Below, piece by piece: positions 13,037 to 29,763 of a stretch of 64,000 nucleotides of DNA. The first letter of the stretch is position 1. Every line of letters begins with the position of its first letter. The stretch spans positions 11,126,001 to 11,190,000 of the forward strand of contig CP114485.1 in NCBI GenBank assembly GCA_027186245.1. The letters run 5' to 3'. The notes under the pieces were generated by a model. That model was not told where the DNA came from, did no database searches, and saw nothing but the letters and a program-made list of their open reading frames with translations. Origin of the DNA: Coriaria nepalensis. Its lineage: Eukaryota > Streptophyta > Magnoliopsida > Cucurbitales > Coriariaceae. A program made the position numbers and the translations under genes.

Positions 13037-13500
13037 TCATATAATAGAGGAAATGAACGCATAATTATTACTCATAATAAGAAGATTATCAATATATATC
13101 AGAAAGTATATGTGACAGGAGCCATGATGCATTATGAAGAGGGAGGTATCCGACTTTAGCTTGGATGAACTCGAATGATAGAATGGCTGAGCTAAGTGCT
13201 TGGTACCAAGCTCGAGGTGCCCATTTACGGTTATAAAGAGATTTTGAAGCCTGCAGACATGTGCTGGAAGAGAAGCATTCACGAAATCAGGCGGTTGCAT
13301 CATATAAACAATTTTGGTAAGAGTTCCATATAAGAATACATTATTGATGTCGAGTTAGTGAACAGACTAGCCATGCATAATGGCCAATAAAAAAATTATA
13401 TGGATCGTAACCGGCTTGATAACAAGATTAAACGTCTCAACATTATCAAGATCAGATTTTTGATGAAAACTATTAGCCATAAGACGAATTTTGATGAAAA
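13037..13500 (-). pseudogene. Ty1/copia reverse transcriptase fragment
   Basis: The minus strand reads RLMANSFHQKSDLDNVETFN, then VIKPVTIHII and AIMHG; after a frameshift near 13365 it reads LDINNVFLYGTL, VYMMQPPDFVNASLPAHVC and then SDTSLFIMHHGSCHIYFLIY with IDNLLIM. This is the RVT_2 domain of copia pol. The catalytic YVDD is degraded to YIDN. It faces opposite to the copia gag remnant at 7.9-8.9 kb, so the two are probably separate insertions. A degraded stretch around the QAPRAW position shows further frameshifts. Confidence 0.9.
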
Positions 13501-15080
13501 CATAGTCAAGGACTAAGTAATAAACACAACCATATATCAGTAATTTACTTGATTTTTTATCTTTTTTTTTTTTTGTGGGGATCCGTATTGCGAATAATAT
13601 TGATAAAACTATATGTATGCCATATGCTCCATATCCGCGGATTGCGGATTTTATTCTCATCTCTCACGGAAATATTCTAATGCTAGTTATTAAATTTTAA
13701 AATGCGTTCAAAATTGTAAGTGTTAAGTCTCTTATAACTATAATATATATCTATAATAAAAATGAACACATATATTAACCAATTTATACCCTTTGATGCT
13801 TTCTTGATAATAAAAATACAAGCATGTGTCGATAAAGAAAAACACTTTCAATAATTATGAAAATAATTTATTAAAATAAAAAAAAAAATCTAAAAAGGAA
13901 CAAAATTCTTTAAATTTTATTGTTCTTACATAATCATTAACTTAATATGTCCAAAATATTACGAAAAAATCCACAATAATTATATGATCATCCTAAATTT
14001 TTAAGATATATAACTAATTAAAATTGAAATAAGCAATATTTTTATACATTCTTATTATATGTACAAATTGTTAAATCTCTTCATTATATTGTTGAGAGCA
14101 TCAACTTGATAAAAGATAAGTAACCTTAAAAAATCTAGTTTGGTTGACCATATTTATTCTTGTGGATTTTGCCTAGTATTGTAGCTTATCAATCTAATTC
14201 GTAGAAGTAGATTGCATAGAAAATATAGATAAAATAAAAAGGAAAATTTCAATATTTTCCTCTCTTAGGCTTGAGCAAGGTTTTTTTTTTTTTTTTTTTT
14301 TTTTTAATACTCAAAATCCTAAGAGAAATATTTAAGTGAGTTGCAATGATTCAACTTTTGAATAATATTATATGATTTTATATATATATAATAATGTTAT
14401 TTAAATAAGATTAGCATAATATATTAAATTAATAATTAAAGGTAATATATCATAAAAAATTTATATAAATATCGTGTAATATATAAATTAATAATTTTTT
14501 AAAATTATATATTTATAATTTAATTATGAGATATTTTTAAATATAATTTAATTATTAATTATTTCTTCTAAAAATTAATATTAATTTAAATTTTATCTCT
14601 AACTTTTTTAATATTTTTTAAATTTAAGATTTATATTATTGGAATTAAAATATAATATAATTTTATTTTATACTCATTAATATTAATTTTTATAATTTTA
14701 CTAGATTAATAAAAAAAACTATCCAATGTAGTCAGATTAACATAAACTAATAGTGTGAGGATAAATTTATTTATTTATTTTGGGCCAAGATAGATTACTA
14801 TCTTGGGCCAGGCCCAGTTCTTATATGATTGAACAACCTATCAAGCTCAGCCCAAATCAGTCTCAGAAAACTGAAAGACCATTTTATAAGGTCCATCCAT
14901 AACGCTCTAGAACCTTCTTTTCAAGTCTTTCAAAATTGAAAAGGAAACTGAAGCAACTCGTATTCTTATAAGCTCTAGCATATTTTCCCACACCCTTTTC
15001 TTCTTCGTCGGCGGCTCTTCTCTGAAAGCATAGCAGAGTAAGTGGGAAAAAAAAAAAGAAAAAGAAAAGAAAGAAAACTA
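13501..15080. other. Intergenic region and promoter of the CacyBP-like gene
   Basis: Mostly AT-rich sequence with a poly-T run near 14281-14305. The last 300 bp hold four GGCCCA/TGGGCC/AGCCCA motifs (14781-14853) and a TATA-like element near 14883, which mark the promoter of the downstream gene. I see no other gene. Confidence 0.5.
14781..14853 (+). promoter_or_regulatory. Cluster of site II-type TGGGCC/GGCCCA motifs
   Basis: TGGGCC at 14781 and about 14805, GGCCCA at 14811 and AGCCCA at about 14850 lie some 230-300 bp upstream of the start codon. Such elements are known TCP-binding sites in promoters of housekeeping plant genes. The first two are arranged as an imperfect inverted repeat (CAAGATAG - loop - CTATCTTG) flanked by GGCC. 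Function here is inferred. Confidence 0.55.
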
Positions 15081-16688
15081 ATGGAGTCGGATTTGGCTCT
15101 GGATCTAGAGGAGCTTCGTCGCCTACATAGCATTGCTAAGAGACCCAGAATCCTCTCTCTCATTTCCTCTGAAATCCAAAACCTCGAGAAGGTTCGTTTT
15201 ATCTTCTTCTTTTTCTAATATAATTTTCTTTCCTGCAACTTTTTTTTTCATGCTTCTACCTGTTTTTTTTTTTTTTATTACTATTGCTTTTCTGTGTTAT
15301 GCATCTAAGTTTATGTACTAGTACTGGAGTGGAGGTGTTTCTGTAATGGAGTCGATTGGATGGAAGGAAAATGAAGATTTTTCTACAAAATAAACACGAC
15401 AGAAAAAAAATAATGAAAGGAAGTTGCTTTGAAACGTCGTAATGTCGAAATGGATTTTGATTAGTTTTTCTGCAAACAAAAATTCAAAAAGAGTGTTGGA
15501 ATCATTAGCTTCTTATCATTATGTAGTTATCAGTTACAAAAATTTTCACTGCAAATTTCACTTTAGGATAACGTAGATATATCAAAACAATCATCGATTG
15601 CCACCATTTCTCCTATTCAATGATTCATTTCTCGGGTTTTTTTCCCCTTGTGCAGCCGTCAGAAGTGGCCATTTCCACGCCTCCTCCTGAAATTGCAACT
15701 CCAACTCCAACTCCAGTTCCAATTCCAGTTTCAAGTTCAGTCAAGGCACCATTAAACCTGGCACGAAATTACACAACACTTGGGTCTTTCAGCTGGGACC
15801 AGGATAGTGACAAGGTCAAGGTAAAGATATTAAGTGCCCATCATCGAACCCGATTTGGTTGCTACATATTATTATTTTGATAATTTTTTGAGCTTTTTTT
15901 TTTTTCTCTTTTCTTGTGTTGTTGTAGATATATGTTTCGCTAGAGGGAGTTGAGCAGGAAAAGATTGAGACTGAATTCCAGAAAATGTCAGTCGATATCA
16001 AGTTCCATGATGTGGAAGGGAAGAATTACAGATGTGCCATTCCAAAACTGAACAAAGAGATTGTTCCAGAAAAGTGTAAGGTCTTAGTTAAGCCGACAAG
16101 GGTGGTTATAACTTTGTTTAAAGCTTCCAAGGGGAATTGGTTGGATTTGCACTTCAAAGAGGACAAGGTAAGTTGATAATGATATCATATGAAGAATGTT
16201 TATTTTCAGACTTAATGACTAACTGTGAGTCGAAGTATCTGCCTATATATATATATATGTATGTATATATAAGGTTTGATTGATTGACCCTGTAGTTGAT
16301 CCTTGTTTTTTGAGATTTTCTTAACTTAATCAATATTGATTACCTTTCAGCTGAAGCTGAAGAACGTGGAGAAGGACAAAGATCCCATGGCAGGGATCAT
16401 GGACTTGATGAAGGTGAGCTTCTATATACTGCGATAGATGATGCAAACATTGATATTTCTTATTTTGAGAATAGTAATTATAAATACAAAAAAGGAAAAT
16501 AAAGTGCATGTTAAATTGATCATGTGAGGGATACTTTTTGATGGGCATTTATGATTGACCGCAATTGGGATGATGGAATGCAGAATATGTATGAGGAAGG
16601 AGATGATGAGATGAAGAAAACAATTGCAAAAGCATGGACTGACGCAAGATCGGGCAAAGCAGCTGACCCTCTTAAGGGATACCCTTGA
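15081..16688 (+). CDS. Calcyclin-binding protein-like CS/SGS domain protein
   Basis: Predicted adaptor of the CacyBP/SIP family, which in other eukaryotes bridges Siah-type ubiquitin ligases, Skp1 and S100-like proteins; plant members have CS and SGS domains. Five coding exons: 15081-15191, 15656-15820, 15928-16167, 16351-16413 and 16584-16688, giving 227 aa, close to the family size. The N-terminal helix (LALDLEELRRLHSIAKRPRI) matches the Siah-interacting N domain. A Pro/Thr-rich linker around residues 45-65 (PTPTPVPIPV) is followed by the CS beta-sandwich, about residues 76-170 (YTTLGSFSWDQDSDKVKIYV, then VDIKFHDVEGKNYRCAIPKL). The SGS tail includes DPMAGIMDLMKNMYEEGDDE and ends TIAKAWTDARSGKAADPLKG. 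All splice sites are GT-AG and phase 0. The ATG sits in an A/G-rich leader. The protein is probably cytosolic or nuclear: no signal peptide is visible. Confidence 0.95.
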
Positions 16689-17337
16689 ACCCACCCTTTC
16701 CTTGTTCAAGTCTTTCAAAATGTTTTGGGGGTTTGCTTCGTGTTTTTTTTTATCCGTATATGTATTTTGTGGAGAAATGATCCAGTGTTTCAGAGCAGCA
16801 GTGTTGGTATATTATGAAGTTAAATAGTATATGGCTCACTCTCTCTTATTTGTACCTCGGTTTGACTAATATAATATGAGAGTGGATTTAATTTTTGTTT
16901 TATTATCTTTATTTATTTGTATGTATAAATTTTGATTGTCGATATAAATTTAATTATTAAAAAATGTATTATGTCAAAATAGTTTATATTAATATGAAAG
17001 TTTATATGTTAATATATAAGCTGTATAAGATAATTTATAGATTGATAATTTTTTCTTTTATGTAACATGTTAAAATTATTAGATTGAGTTTAATTTTTTT
17101 TTCATATATCGAGTTTCTTTTTCAGATAGATAATTTTTTCTTTTCTTAAATTGAGTTTAATTTCTTTTTTCTCATAATGAGTTCATTTTTTTTTTTAGAG
17201 AATTTTTTCTTTCTTTTCATATTGATATATAATATAATATATTTCACAGACCGATATTTAATATAATATAATGTTTCTGAATTCCTCGTACAAACTGAGT
17301 TTTCTAGAAAAAACAAAAAGATGATCGAGTTTTTGGA
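16689..17337. other. 3' flank of the CacyBP-like gene
   Basis: The first 180 bp or so are probably 3' UTR. The rest is AT-rich sequence without a recognisable gene. Confidence 0.45.
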
Positions 17338-18290
17338 GATCACATGTTAGTTTGGACCGAGATCACATGTTGATCTGGACCGAAATCACATGTCGATATG
17401 TTTATCTGTAGAATGAGATCACATTATATGTGAGATGTCGGTTTGTGTATCTCACATGTAATTTTAAGATATCATTCGAACCTTCGACTCTTATAAGATG
17501 CTCTTCGACCCTTCAACGTTAGTCTAAGATGCCTTTCGACCCAAAGGTCAAATTATGTGAGATGTCTTTTGACCTTTCGACGTCGGTTTGAGATGCCCTT
17601 CGACTCAAGAGTCGAATTATGTGAGATGTTCTTCAACCATTCGATGTTGGTCTGAGATGCCTTTCGACCCAATGGTCAAATTATGTGAGATGCCCTTTTG
17701 ACTCTTCGACATTTCGACCTTTCGAAGAGACTCAAATTATGTGAAATGTCGGTATGAGATGTCCTTCGATCCTTTGACCTTTGACCCTTCGCCTCTTCGA
17801 CCCTTCGACCTTTCAACCATAGATCAACATGTGAGACGTTAGTCTGTGCATCTCAAGGTCTCGAGCTTTCGACCATTTGACCATTTGACTTTTATTTATT
17901 TGAGATGCCCTTGGAATCTTCGACTATAGACCGACACGTGAGACGTCGGTTTTTGCATCTTAGGGCCTTAAGGCCTTCGACCCTTTTAAAATGCCCTTCA
18001 ACCCTTTGACGTCGGTAAGAGATGTCTTTCGACCCTGTGAGGAACTCAAATTATGTGATGTCCTTCGACTCTATGATCTTTCGACCTTTCAACCCTTCGA
18101 CCACAAACCGACATGTGAGATGTCAGTCTATGCATCTCAGAGCATTGATGCCTTCGACCTTTCGATTTTAATTTATGTGAGATGCTCTTCGATCCTTCGA
18201 CTACAAACTAACATGTGAGACGTCTGTCTATGCATCTCAAGGCCTCTAGACCTTCGACCTTTCAATCACTGACCTATATCTGATCTTGAT
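17338..18290. repeat. Degenerate minisatellite built on TTCGACC words
   Basis: A roughly 950-bp block dominated by variants of CTTCGACC, TTTCGACC and GAGATGYCNTTCGACC. Longer recurring units can be seen: 'catgtgagacgtcggtctgt' followed by 'gcatctca' and an AGG/GCC spacer occurs around 17822, 17934, 18111 and 18211. At its left edge 'gatcacatgtt-ggaccga' is repeated three times (17338-17400). The base composition differs clearly from the flanks. It encodes nothing convincing; a 75-codon frame at 17991-18218 is repeat-derived. Confidence 0.9.
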
Positions 18291-18986
18291 CTACAGACTA
18301 GGTCTAGCTCAGGAAGCCCCTTTTTTAAATAAAAAATATAATAAACAAAAATAAAATAAATAAATAAATTTTTGGTTAAATAAAAACTTTATTATGTATT
18401 AGTAAAGAAAATATAAATGGTTAAATTTGAGTGGGGGATTTAAAAATTATTATATAAGATGAGATAAAATAAAAAAAAGAAAAATTATAGGGACTAAATA
18501 TTTTTTTTTAAATACTCTTGTGACTCATTCCGCTCAAATAAAAGGGAAAAAAAACAAAACTTAAAATTTAAAGAGTTTAAATACTCTTGAGCTTAAATAC
18601 TCTTGAGCTGAGTTTCGATCAAGGAAACTTTTCTCGGCTCGAGTTTGGTTGTTTGCCTCTGCTAGCCTTTTGAGCACAATACTTGTTTTGTCCGTAGGAA
18701 AGTGGAAATGGAACACAACGAACGTTATAACTTAGAAGTAAAGATAAAACGGAGACTGAGAATATCACAGGATAAAAAGACGACAGGAGAGCCTCAAAGA
18801 ATTGGCATTGCACTGGAGATAATACACTCACAAACAATCTAAGTTTTGAGAAGTCACGTAGAAAACTGATGAATGAGGAAAGAAAAAAACAACAGCAACA
18901 GCAACAATAATAATAATCTGATCATATAGTTAAACTAGAGATAGATAATACCTAGTTCATAAGCCCATGGCTATAATTAGGTACCT
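18291..18986. other. 3' flank of the katanin-like gene
   Basis: AT-rich sequence with a short tandem motif (TTAAATACTCTTGAGC, about 18575-18610). The part next to 18986 is probably the 3' UTR of the AAA ATPase gene. No gene recognised. Confidence 0.45.
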
Positions 18987-23829
<4,843 letters not shown>

Positions 23830-23896
23830 TTATGCTCCGACAATCTGAAGATGAGAAATCAAAAGAGTAGAGAAAGAGAGAATTTTCCGGACAAAA

Positions 23897-23919
23897 TCTC
23901 TCTCTCTCTCTCTCTCTCT
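23897..23919. repeat. (CT)n microsatellite in the 5' leader of the katanin-like gene
   Basis: About eleven CT units on the plus strand, reading as GA on the coding strand, 70-90 bp upstream of the start codon. CT/GA repeats are common in plant 5' UTRs and core promoters. Confidence 0.9.
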
Positions 23920-24556
23920 GTGGCAAAAAAGATGAGCTGAGAAATAAAAAAGAAAGCGGCCTCTACTAACATGAGCGTGTCAACACGTGCAAAATTCACA
24001 TGCTCCCCTAAGTTTTTATTTTACTTTAGAAAGTTTTATTGGGTGAGTTCTGGTGCCAGATCGAATAAAATTGTGTCAGAAATTTTTATTATTATTTTTA
24101 TGATTTTATTATTAAATCCTTTCTATTAAGTTTCTGAAAAGTTCTCTACACTCCTTAAAAAAGCCTGAGTTCTCTTCGATATTTTGATTTTTTTTTTTTC
24201 TGGCAATTCTTAAATTTTAGAGATTTAAAAAATTTGATCATTAAACTTTAAAAAGATTGATCTAATAATTTTAATTTTATCATGTTTTGGCCGTTATATC
24301 CATTTTTTTTTTTAAAACTTAATATTTAAAATGTTGAAATTTTTAAAATTTTTAAATTTGAAGATCAACCCCTCCAATTTTGTTTTATGGTATTTATGGA
24401 TAGGTGTAAAGAGAGTGAAAAACAAAATACTGTAAATTTTGAAAATTTATATATGTTGGTTTAGAAAGATTTTGAAAATTTTATAGAAAACAATTTTTTT
24501 CATTTATTATGTTGGTCAAATGGCTCATCGACCGAGTATCATGAATTATAAACTAA

Positions 24557-25205
24557 TTGTAGTTTAATATATAGTAAATATTAAGTTTAATAATTTATAA
24601 AACTAGTAAACAGAAACATTAGAAAATTAATGCATAAAAAAAATAGTAAGCAGGAAAAATAGAATACAATAACACAAAAATAGTAATCAAGAAAACATAA
24701 TGGTAAACATGATCTATAAAACTAAATTACATATATGTAAATAGTTTACTCATTAAAATATGTAATTACAAAATAGAATATTAAACAATATAAAATCATA
24801 ATATTTAAATATAAATAAATATGAGAATGTTGTAAAACATAACAAAATTATAAGGAATATAGATTCGCAAATCAAATTGATGAAAAGTGAATTATGAGGC
24901 CTGTGAGTTTCTACAGTGTCCTTAAAATAAATTCGGCTCGTATGTCATATATCTCTTATGATACAATGGAATGAAGAATATTCGGTTATAATACCAAATA
25001 TTTCTGGCGAACTCTCAATCTATCGAATACTATCACTCTAAAGTTTAGAACTCTAGAGAGGGTTTGAAGAGAAAATCGTTTTCTGAAATTATTTCTCCAA
25101 AAGGGAGGAGGCCAATTTATAGGTTTCATGTGGAGGAAATGATTGGTTAGATTAATGTACATTAATATGTCAGTTTCATAAAATTAATTATGAATTTAGT
25201 TAGCC
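24557..25205 (-). repeat. 3' LTR of the gag-only element
   Basis: Left member of the LTR pair; the element reads on the minus strand, so this is the 3' LTR. Alignment by eye to 28560-29328 is continuous apart from an extra stretch of about 100 bp in the other copy. The true outer and inner ends are uncertain. A TATA-like 'cctataaatt' on the minus strand lies near 25115. Confidence 0.75.
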
Positions 25206-26479
25206 ACATTAATTTGCTAAATTAATTTTTGAAGAAACTAAAAATTTTAAAAATTAATTTTCCATTCAATTCCAAAATTTCTAATAATCCCCCATATGAA
25301 TGAAAATTGACAGATCATAAAATGAATAATTTTGAAATTAAAATGTTTTTTACCTGGTGATAGTGTTCAATGGATCGAAATCTGCATGGGATAGGTAGGT
25401 ATCATCCTTTGAACCTTACCTTGTGAAAATATATTGACTTTATTGGCTGATCAGTAGATGTAATATCCTTGAACTGTTCTGTCTTTCATGTAAATGATAA
25501 CATACTTTACACATGAGTTTTTCCTGATATAATTGAGTTCTCACTGTTATGTTTATTTTGGTCTTGAACGTCTACCTGGTTCCACAAGAGTTGGAAAGAA
25601 TTAAGCCCACGTTAATTCCCTTAGAAGCATCTCGCTTCTCTATCACATAGGTGATTCTTAATTAAGAGTAACATGTTTTACTCCGCTCAGATTTCCCGAC
25701 GCCTAAAAATCATTAAAATCATATATTATCCTTTCTCTCACAGGAATTACTATTTCATCATAGGAATGAATATGAGGAGAACCTCACAATGATCTAATTA
25801 AGTCTTTATACAACTAGGTTATCCCTTTGAACTTAGATCTCTAGTCAACTAGGTTATGTTTCCATTGTATTGACTTATTCTTTCATGAGCTTTAGTTTCA
25901 TTCCCCTTAATGTTTTTTCAAATAACTCTCTATGTAACCTTTTAGTTAGTGGTTCTACAACTTTATTCATGGATAATTCTAATTGAGAGTAGTTTACTAA
26001 AGCTTTTCCAGATAGCTTCCTTAGAGTTTTAAAATTCATCTTCTAACAAGAAAATTTTGGACAATAAGATTTTATGTCCTAGCTCTTTTATTAAGTCAAG
26101 ATTTTATTAGCCTTTTATTCATTTTATTGTTCTTGAGTATGATAAACTCTAAAGTTCATTTTATCTTAGTTCATTTTAAACCTTCTCATAAATATATGTG
26201 TAAGGAGAATATCTCTTCTAATGGATTACACCAAAAAGTTTGACATTCATTTTAAATAATGACCTTATTTATTTTCTCATGTGAAAGTTTAGTATATGAT
26301 CCATGTTAATTATTCTACGCATAGAATCATAATCAACATATTTTAATATAGCATGCTATATATTATAAAAACACAAGTAATTAATTAAATAGCTAGCTTT
26401 ATTTTATTAATTTCTCAAAGGATCTTTACATTTCAGTTAGCTTATAAGCTCGTCAACAAAATTTCTCCACTTTCAAACA

Positions 26480-27415
26480 AAATCAACTAAGTGAAGAGAT
26501 CAAAGTCTGAGACATCTGAAGTAATGTCTTCCACCATATTTGCTTCTTCCTTGATTTCTTTTTTGGGAGCTTACAATCTGAAGCTTTGTGACCTATCTTG
26601 TCACAGTTGAAGCATTTCCCTTGAAACTCGGTTTGCTTCTTTGAGACTCCTCATTTCGGTCCCAACTTATACCATTTGTCGGTCTTTTTGGAATCCTGAT
26701 CATATTCCACAATATTAACCTTTGCCTCATGTTGAATAACTCCTTTCTTATTGGAATTTTGATTGTCTTCTTTAATTCGAAGTCGAATAATCAAAATTTT
26801 GATATTCATCTCCTTTTGCGTATGCTTAAGATAGTTCTTGAAATCCTTCCATCTGGGCGGAAGCTTTTCAATAATAGCAGTTACTTGGAAGGTTTCACTT
26901 AAAGTCATATCCTCGGCATTATTCTTATGTAAAATTACTTGAAATTCTTAAACCTGACTGACTAAAGCCTTGGAATCCACCATTTTATAGTCAAGGAACT
27001 GGCCCACAATAGCCTTCTTGGTACCCGCATCCTCGATCTTATATTTATGGTCTCAGACATCTCATAGCTCATTCGTCATCTTCTTTGTACTATACATTGA
27101 GTATATAGAGTCGGTCAAATTGTTCATTATATTGTTTCGACATAAAAAGTCACAATGATTCCAAGCATCAACAGCACTAACTGTTTGGATATCATACTCA
27201 TCATCTTTGAGCACAAGAGTACTTTCTTTTAAGAATCTCGCAAGATTCAACGTAGTCACGTAGAACAACATCTTTTGCTACCACCTTTTGAAATTTTATT
27301 CATTGAATTTATCAGATTTCTCAGCATGGTTCATAGGAAGAACCACGGAATGAGTGACTCGAGTGATAAAAGGTGTCAGCTCGATACTAGCAGCTTGTCA
27401 ACTACTTTCAGATTC
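26480..27415 (-). pseudogene. Copia-type gag pseudogene of the LTR element
   Basis: Minus-strand gag reading MLFYVTTLNLARFLKE, then [78 protein letters not shown] and a perfect CX2CX4HX4C zinc knuckle (CFNCDKIGHKASDC). The longest open pieces are 27271-27062 and 26908-26651. Stops near the N-terminus and before the knuckle (at 26651) interrupt it. After the knuckle the frame continues with a basic tail and then stops, without entering a protease. Confidence 0.9.
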
Positions 27416-28559
27416 CATTTTTGAAATTACACACACATTGATGGTATGAGTATCTTAGTAACTAAAAAGTTATAAATCATTAAAACTCGTAAAGGATAAA
27501 CTTTAAACATCCTTCAAAATAAAAATATTAAAAGTCATTACATTTTGAAACCGTTCTAAATTAATATCGTATACAAATTAATTTTTGAAAGCCATCTAAT
27601 TCGATTTCAAAACATTTTTATTAATAGTTAATCTTTACAAGATAATAACCATACAATAAATATTTCAAAGCATTTACAAAGCACTATCAATTGAAAATAC
27701 TTATTCAATTAATTTGAAAGACTCTTATTAATATAGTAATTATAAGTTTAATAAACTGTTATAATTAATTTTCCAAATTTATTACGAATTAAATTTGGAG
27801 CATTGTGAATTAAATTCTAAAGCTAAAAATTAATCAAAATCGGTTACACATTTTAATTCCAAAATCATTACGGTTACTTGGAAACCATTATTAATTTTAA
27901 AACCGATCAAATAAATTTGACCGTTACAAACTTTAATTATTAAACCGTTATCATATTTATTTGTAGAACCGTTATAAAATTTATAATACCATACAAAAAA
28001 TTGTAATAGAATTATAATTGTCAATTATGCATCAATTGATCACATCAATAACCACAATATATTAATATAGTTTCAATCCATGCTTTAATCGAAATATTAT
28101 AATTAAGATACTAATTAATCAATATCACACAAAATTTATTCAATTATAATTCAAGGCATAAAATGTTTCAACTATTATAAAAACACAATCAAATATGAAC
28201 CCACGTTAATCTTGACAAAACCGTTTCCACTTTGGCCTATAAAATGTAACATCCTAATAAATGTTTTACATTAAAATTATAGAACAAATATTTTTCCATT
28301 TACATTAGTAAATCATTCATGTAAAGTTACAATAACATTCTAAAAAAAATGTTTCCATTTTGGTATTAGAGTAAATATGTTACATTAACATTAAATCTAT
28401 TATAGAATTTGACATTAGAGTAAGACATTAACATAGAAAAAATTTAATGTAAAGAAACGTTCCATTACCATGTATTGTTTTATTTATTATATAGAAAATA
28501 TTTCTAATTTGATTAAATTAAATCTATTTATTTTATATATATAAATGAATCTATTTTAA

Positions 28560-29328
28560 GTTGTATTTTAATAAATAGCAAAAAGTAAGTTTAATAATAT
28601 GTAGAACTAGTAAACATAAATAGTAGAAAATAGTAATGGATGAAAAAATAGTAAGCAAAAAAAAAAAAAAAGAGAATGGAGTAATAATTAGGAAAATAGA
28701 ATAGTAAACATAACTTGTAATAGTAAATTACAGCATATAGAAAATCATAATATAGTAATGCAGAAAATAGTAATAAAAAAAATATAATAATAAATATAAT
28801 CTATAAAACTAAATTATAGAATAATATATGTAAATAATTTACTTATTGAAATATGTAATCACAAAACAAAATATTCAATATAAATAAAAGTGAGAATACT
28901 ATAAAATAGAATATTAAAAGTATAATATTTAAATATAAATATAAGTGAGAATGATGTATAAAATAGAACGAAATTATAAATAATATAGATTCACAAACCA
29001 AATTAATGAAATGTGAATTTTGAGATCTATGAGTTTCCACAGTATCCTTAGAATAGACTCGGTCATGTCGTTTGTCTCTCAAGATACAACGGAATGAATA
29101 ATACTCGATTAAAACACCAAATATTTCTAATGAATTCTCAAACTACCAAATACTATCACTCTGATGTTTAAAACTCTAAAGAGGGTTTGAGTAAGAAATC
29201 ATTTTCTAAAATGATTTTTTCGAAATGCATGAGATCAATTTATAAATTTCATGTGTAGAAAACTGATCGGTCGGATTAATATATATTAATCTATCAGTTT
29301 CATAAAATTCATTATGAATTTAATTAGC
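28560..29328 (-). repeat. 5' LTR of the gag-only element
   Basis: Right member of the LTR pair. Homology to the left LTR ends abruptly at 'ttagcc' near 29328, so its outer part appears truncated or replaced. It contains an additional AT-rich insertion relative to the left copy, around 28640-28790. Confidence 0.72.
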
Positions 29329-29728
29329 CTCTTTATACTCATACGAAGAAAATTAACTTCTACGTGATATCATTTTATACATAAGCTTTACTTTTAAGTT
29401 ATATTAGATTTTATAAACATATTTTCATACAAAAATTAAATATTGTTTGAAAGCTATGGCAATAGTAGTTAATTTAATTTATCATTTAAACTGTTAAGTG
29501 GTAAAAAAATTAATAGTCTATTTCTCGATTAATATTAAAAAAAAAGGGAGAATGAAGAAAACAACTTTACAAACATGTCCAAAAAAAAAATTAAGATTAA
29601 TATTAATATTAATATTTTATTGAGTAATATATTTTAAAACTCAAGCTTTTTACTATTTACTATTTATTTAATATATATTCCAAATAAACACGAATATGTT
29701 TCTCTCAGGTTTTTATTTTTTGCACATT

Positions 29729-29729
29729 T

Positions 29730-29760
<31 letters not shown>

Positions 29761-29763
29761 TTT
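29729..29763. repeat. (TTTA)n microsatellite
   Basis: About nine TTTA units in tandem. Confidence 0.95.

Larger units (their letters stand above)
24557..29330 (-). mobile_element. Decayed LTR retrotransposon with gag but no visible pol
   Basis: Two direct repeats flank the block: 24557-25205 (probably extending to about 25297) and 28560-29328. They share colinear words such as 'taaaactaaatta', 'aatatttaaatataaat', 'caccaaatatttct' and 'actatcactct'. Between them the minus strand carries copia-type gag with a zinc knuckle at 26578-26620. No protease, integrase or RT motif is visible in the remaining 1.2 kb toward the 3' LTR, only AT-rich sequence. A polypurine-like run (ATGGGGGATT on the minus strand, about 25293) follows gag as expected next to a 3' LTR. 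This matches the known TR-GAG class of non-autonomous elements, or an internally deleted copia copy. Old: the LTRs differ by many substitutions and indels. Confidence 0.8.

Noticed and set aside
17991..18218. 75-codon plus-strand frame
   Set aside because: It falls inside the TTCGACC minisatellite and follows its repeat pattern.
18619..18837. 72-codon minus-strand frame just past the katanin-like gene
   Set aside because: It lies beyond the in-frame stop that completes the AAA protein, has no splice link and no family signature. It is best read as 3' UTR or chance.
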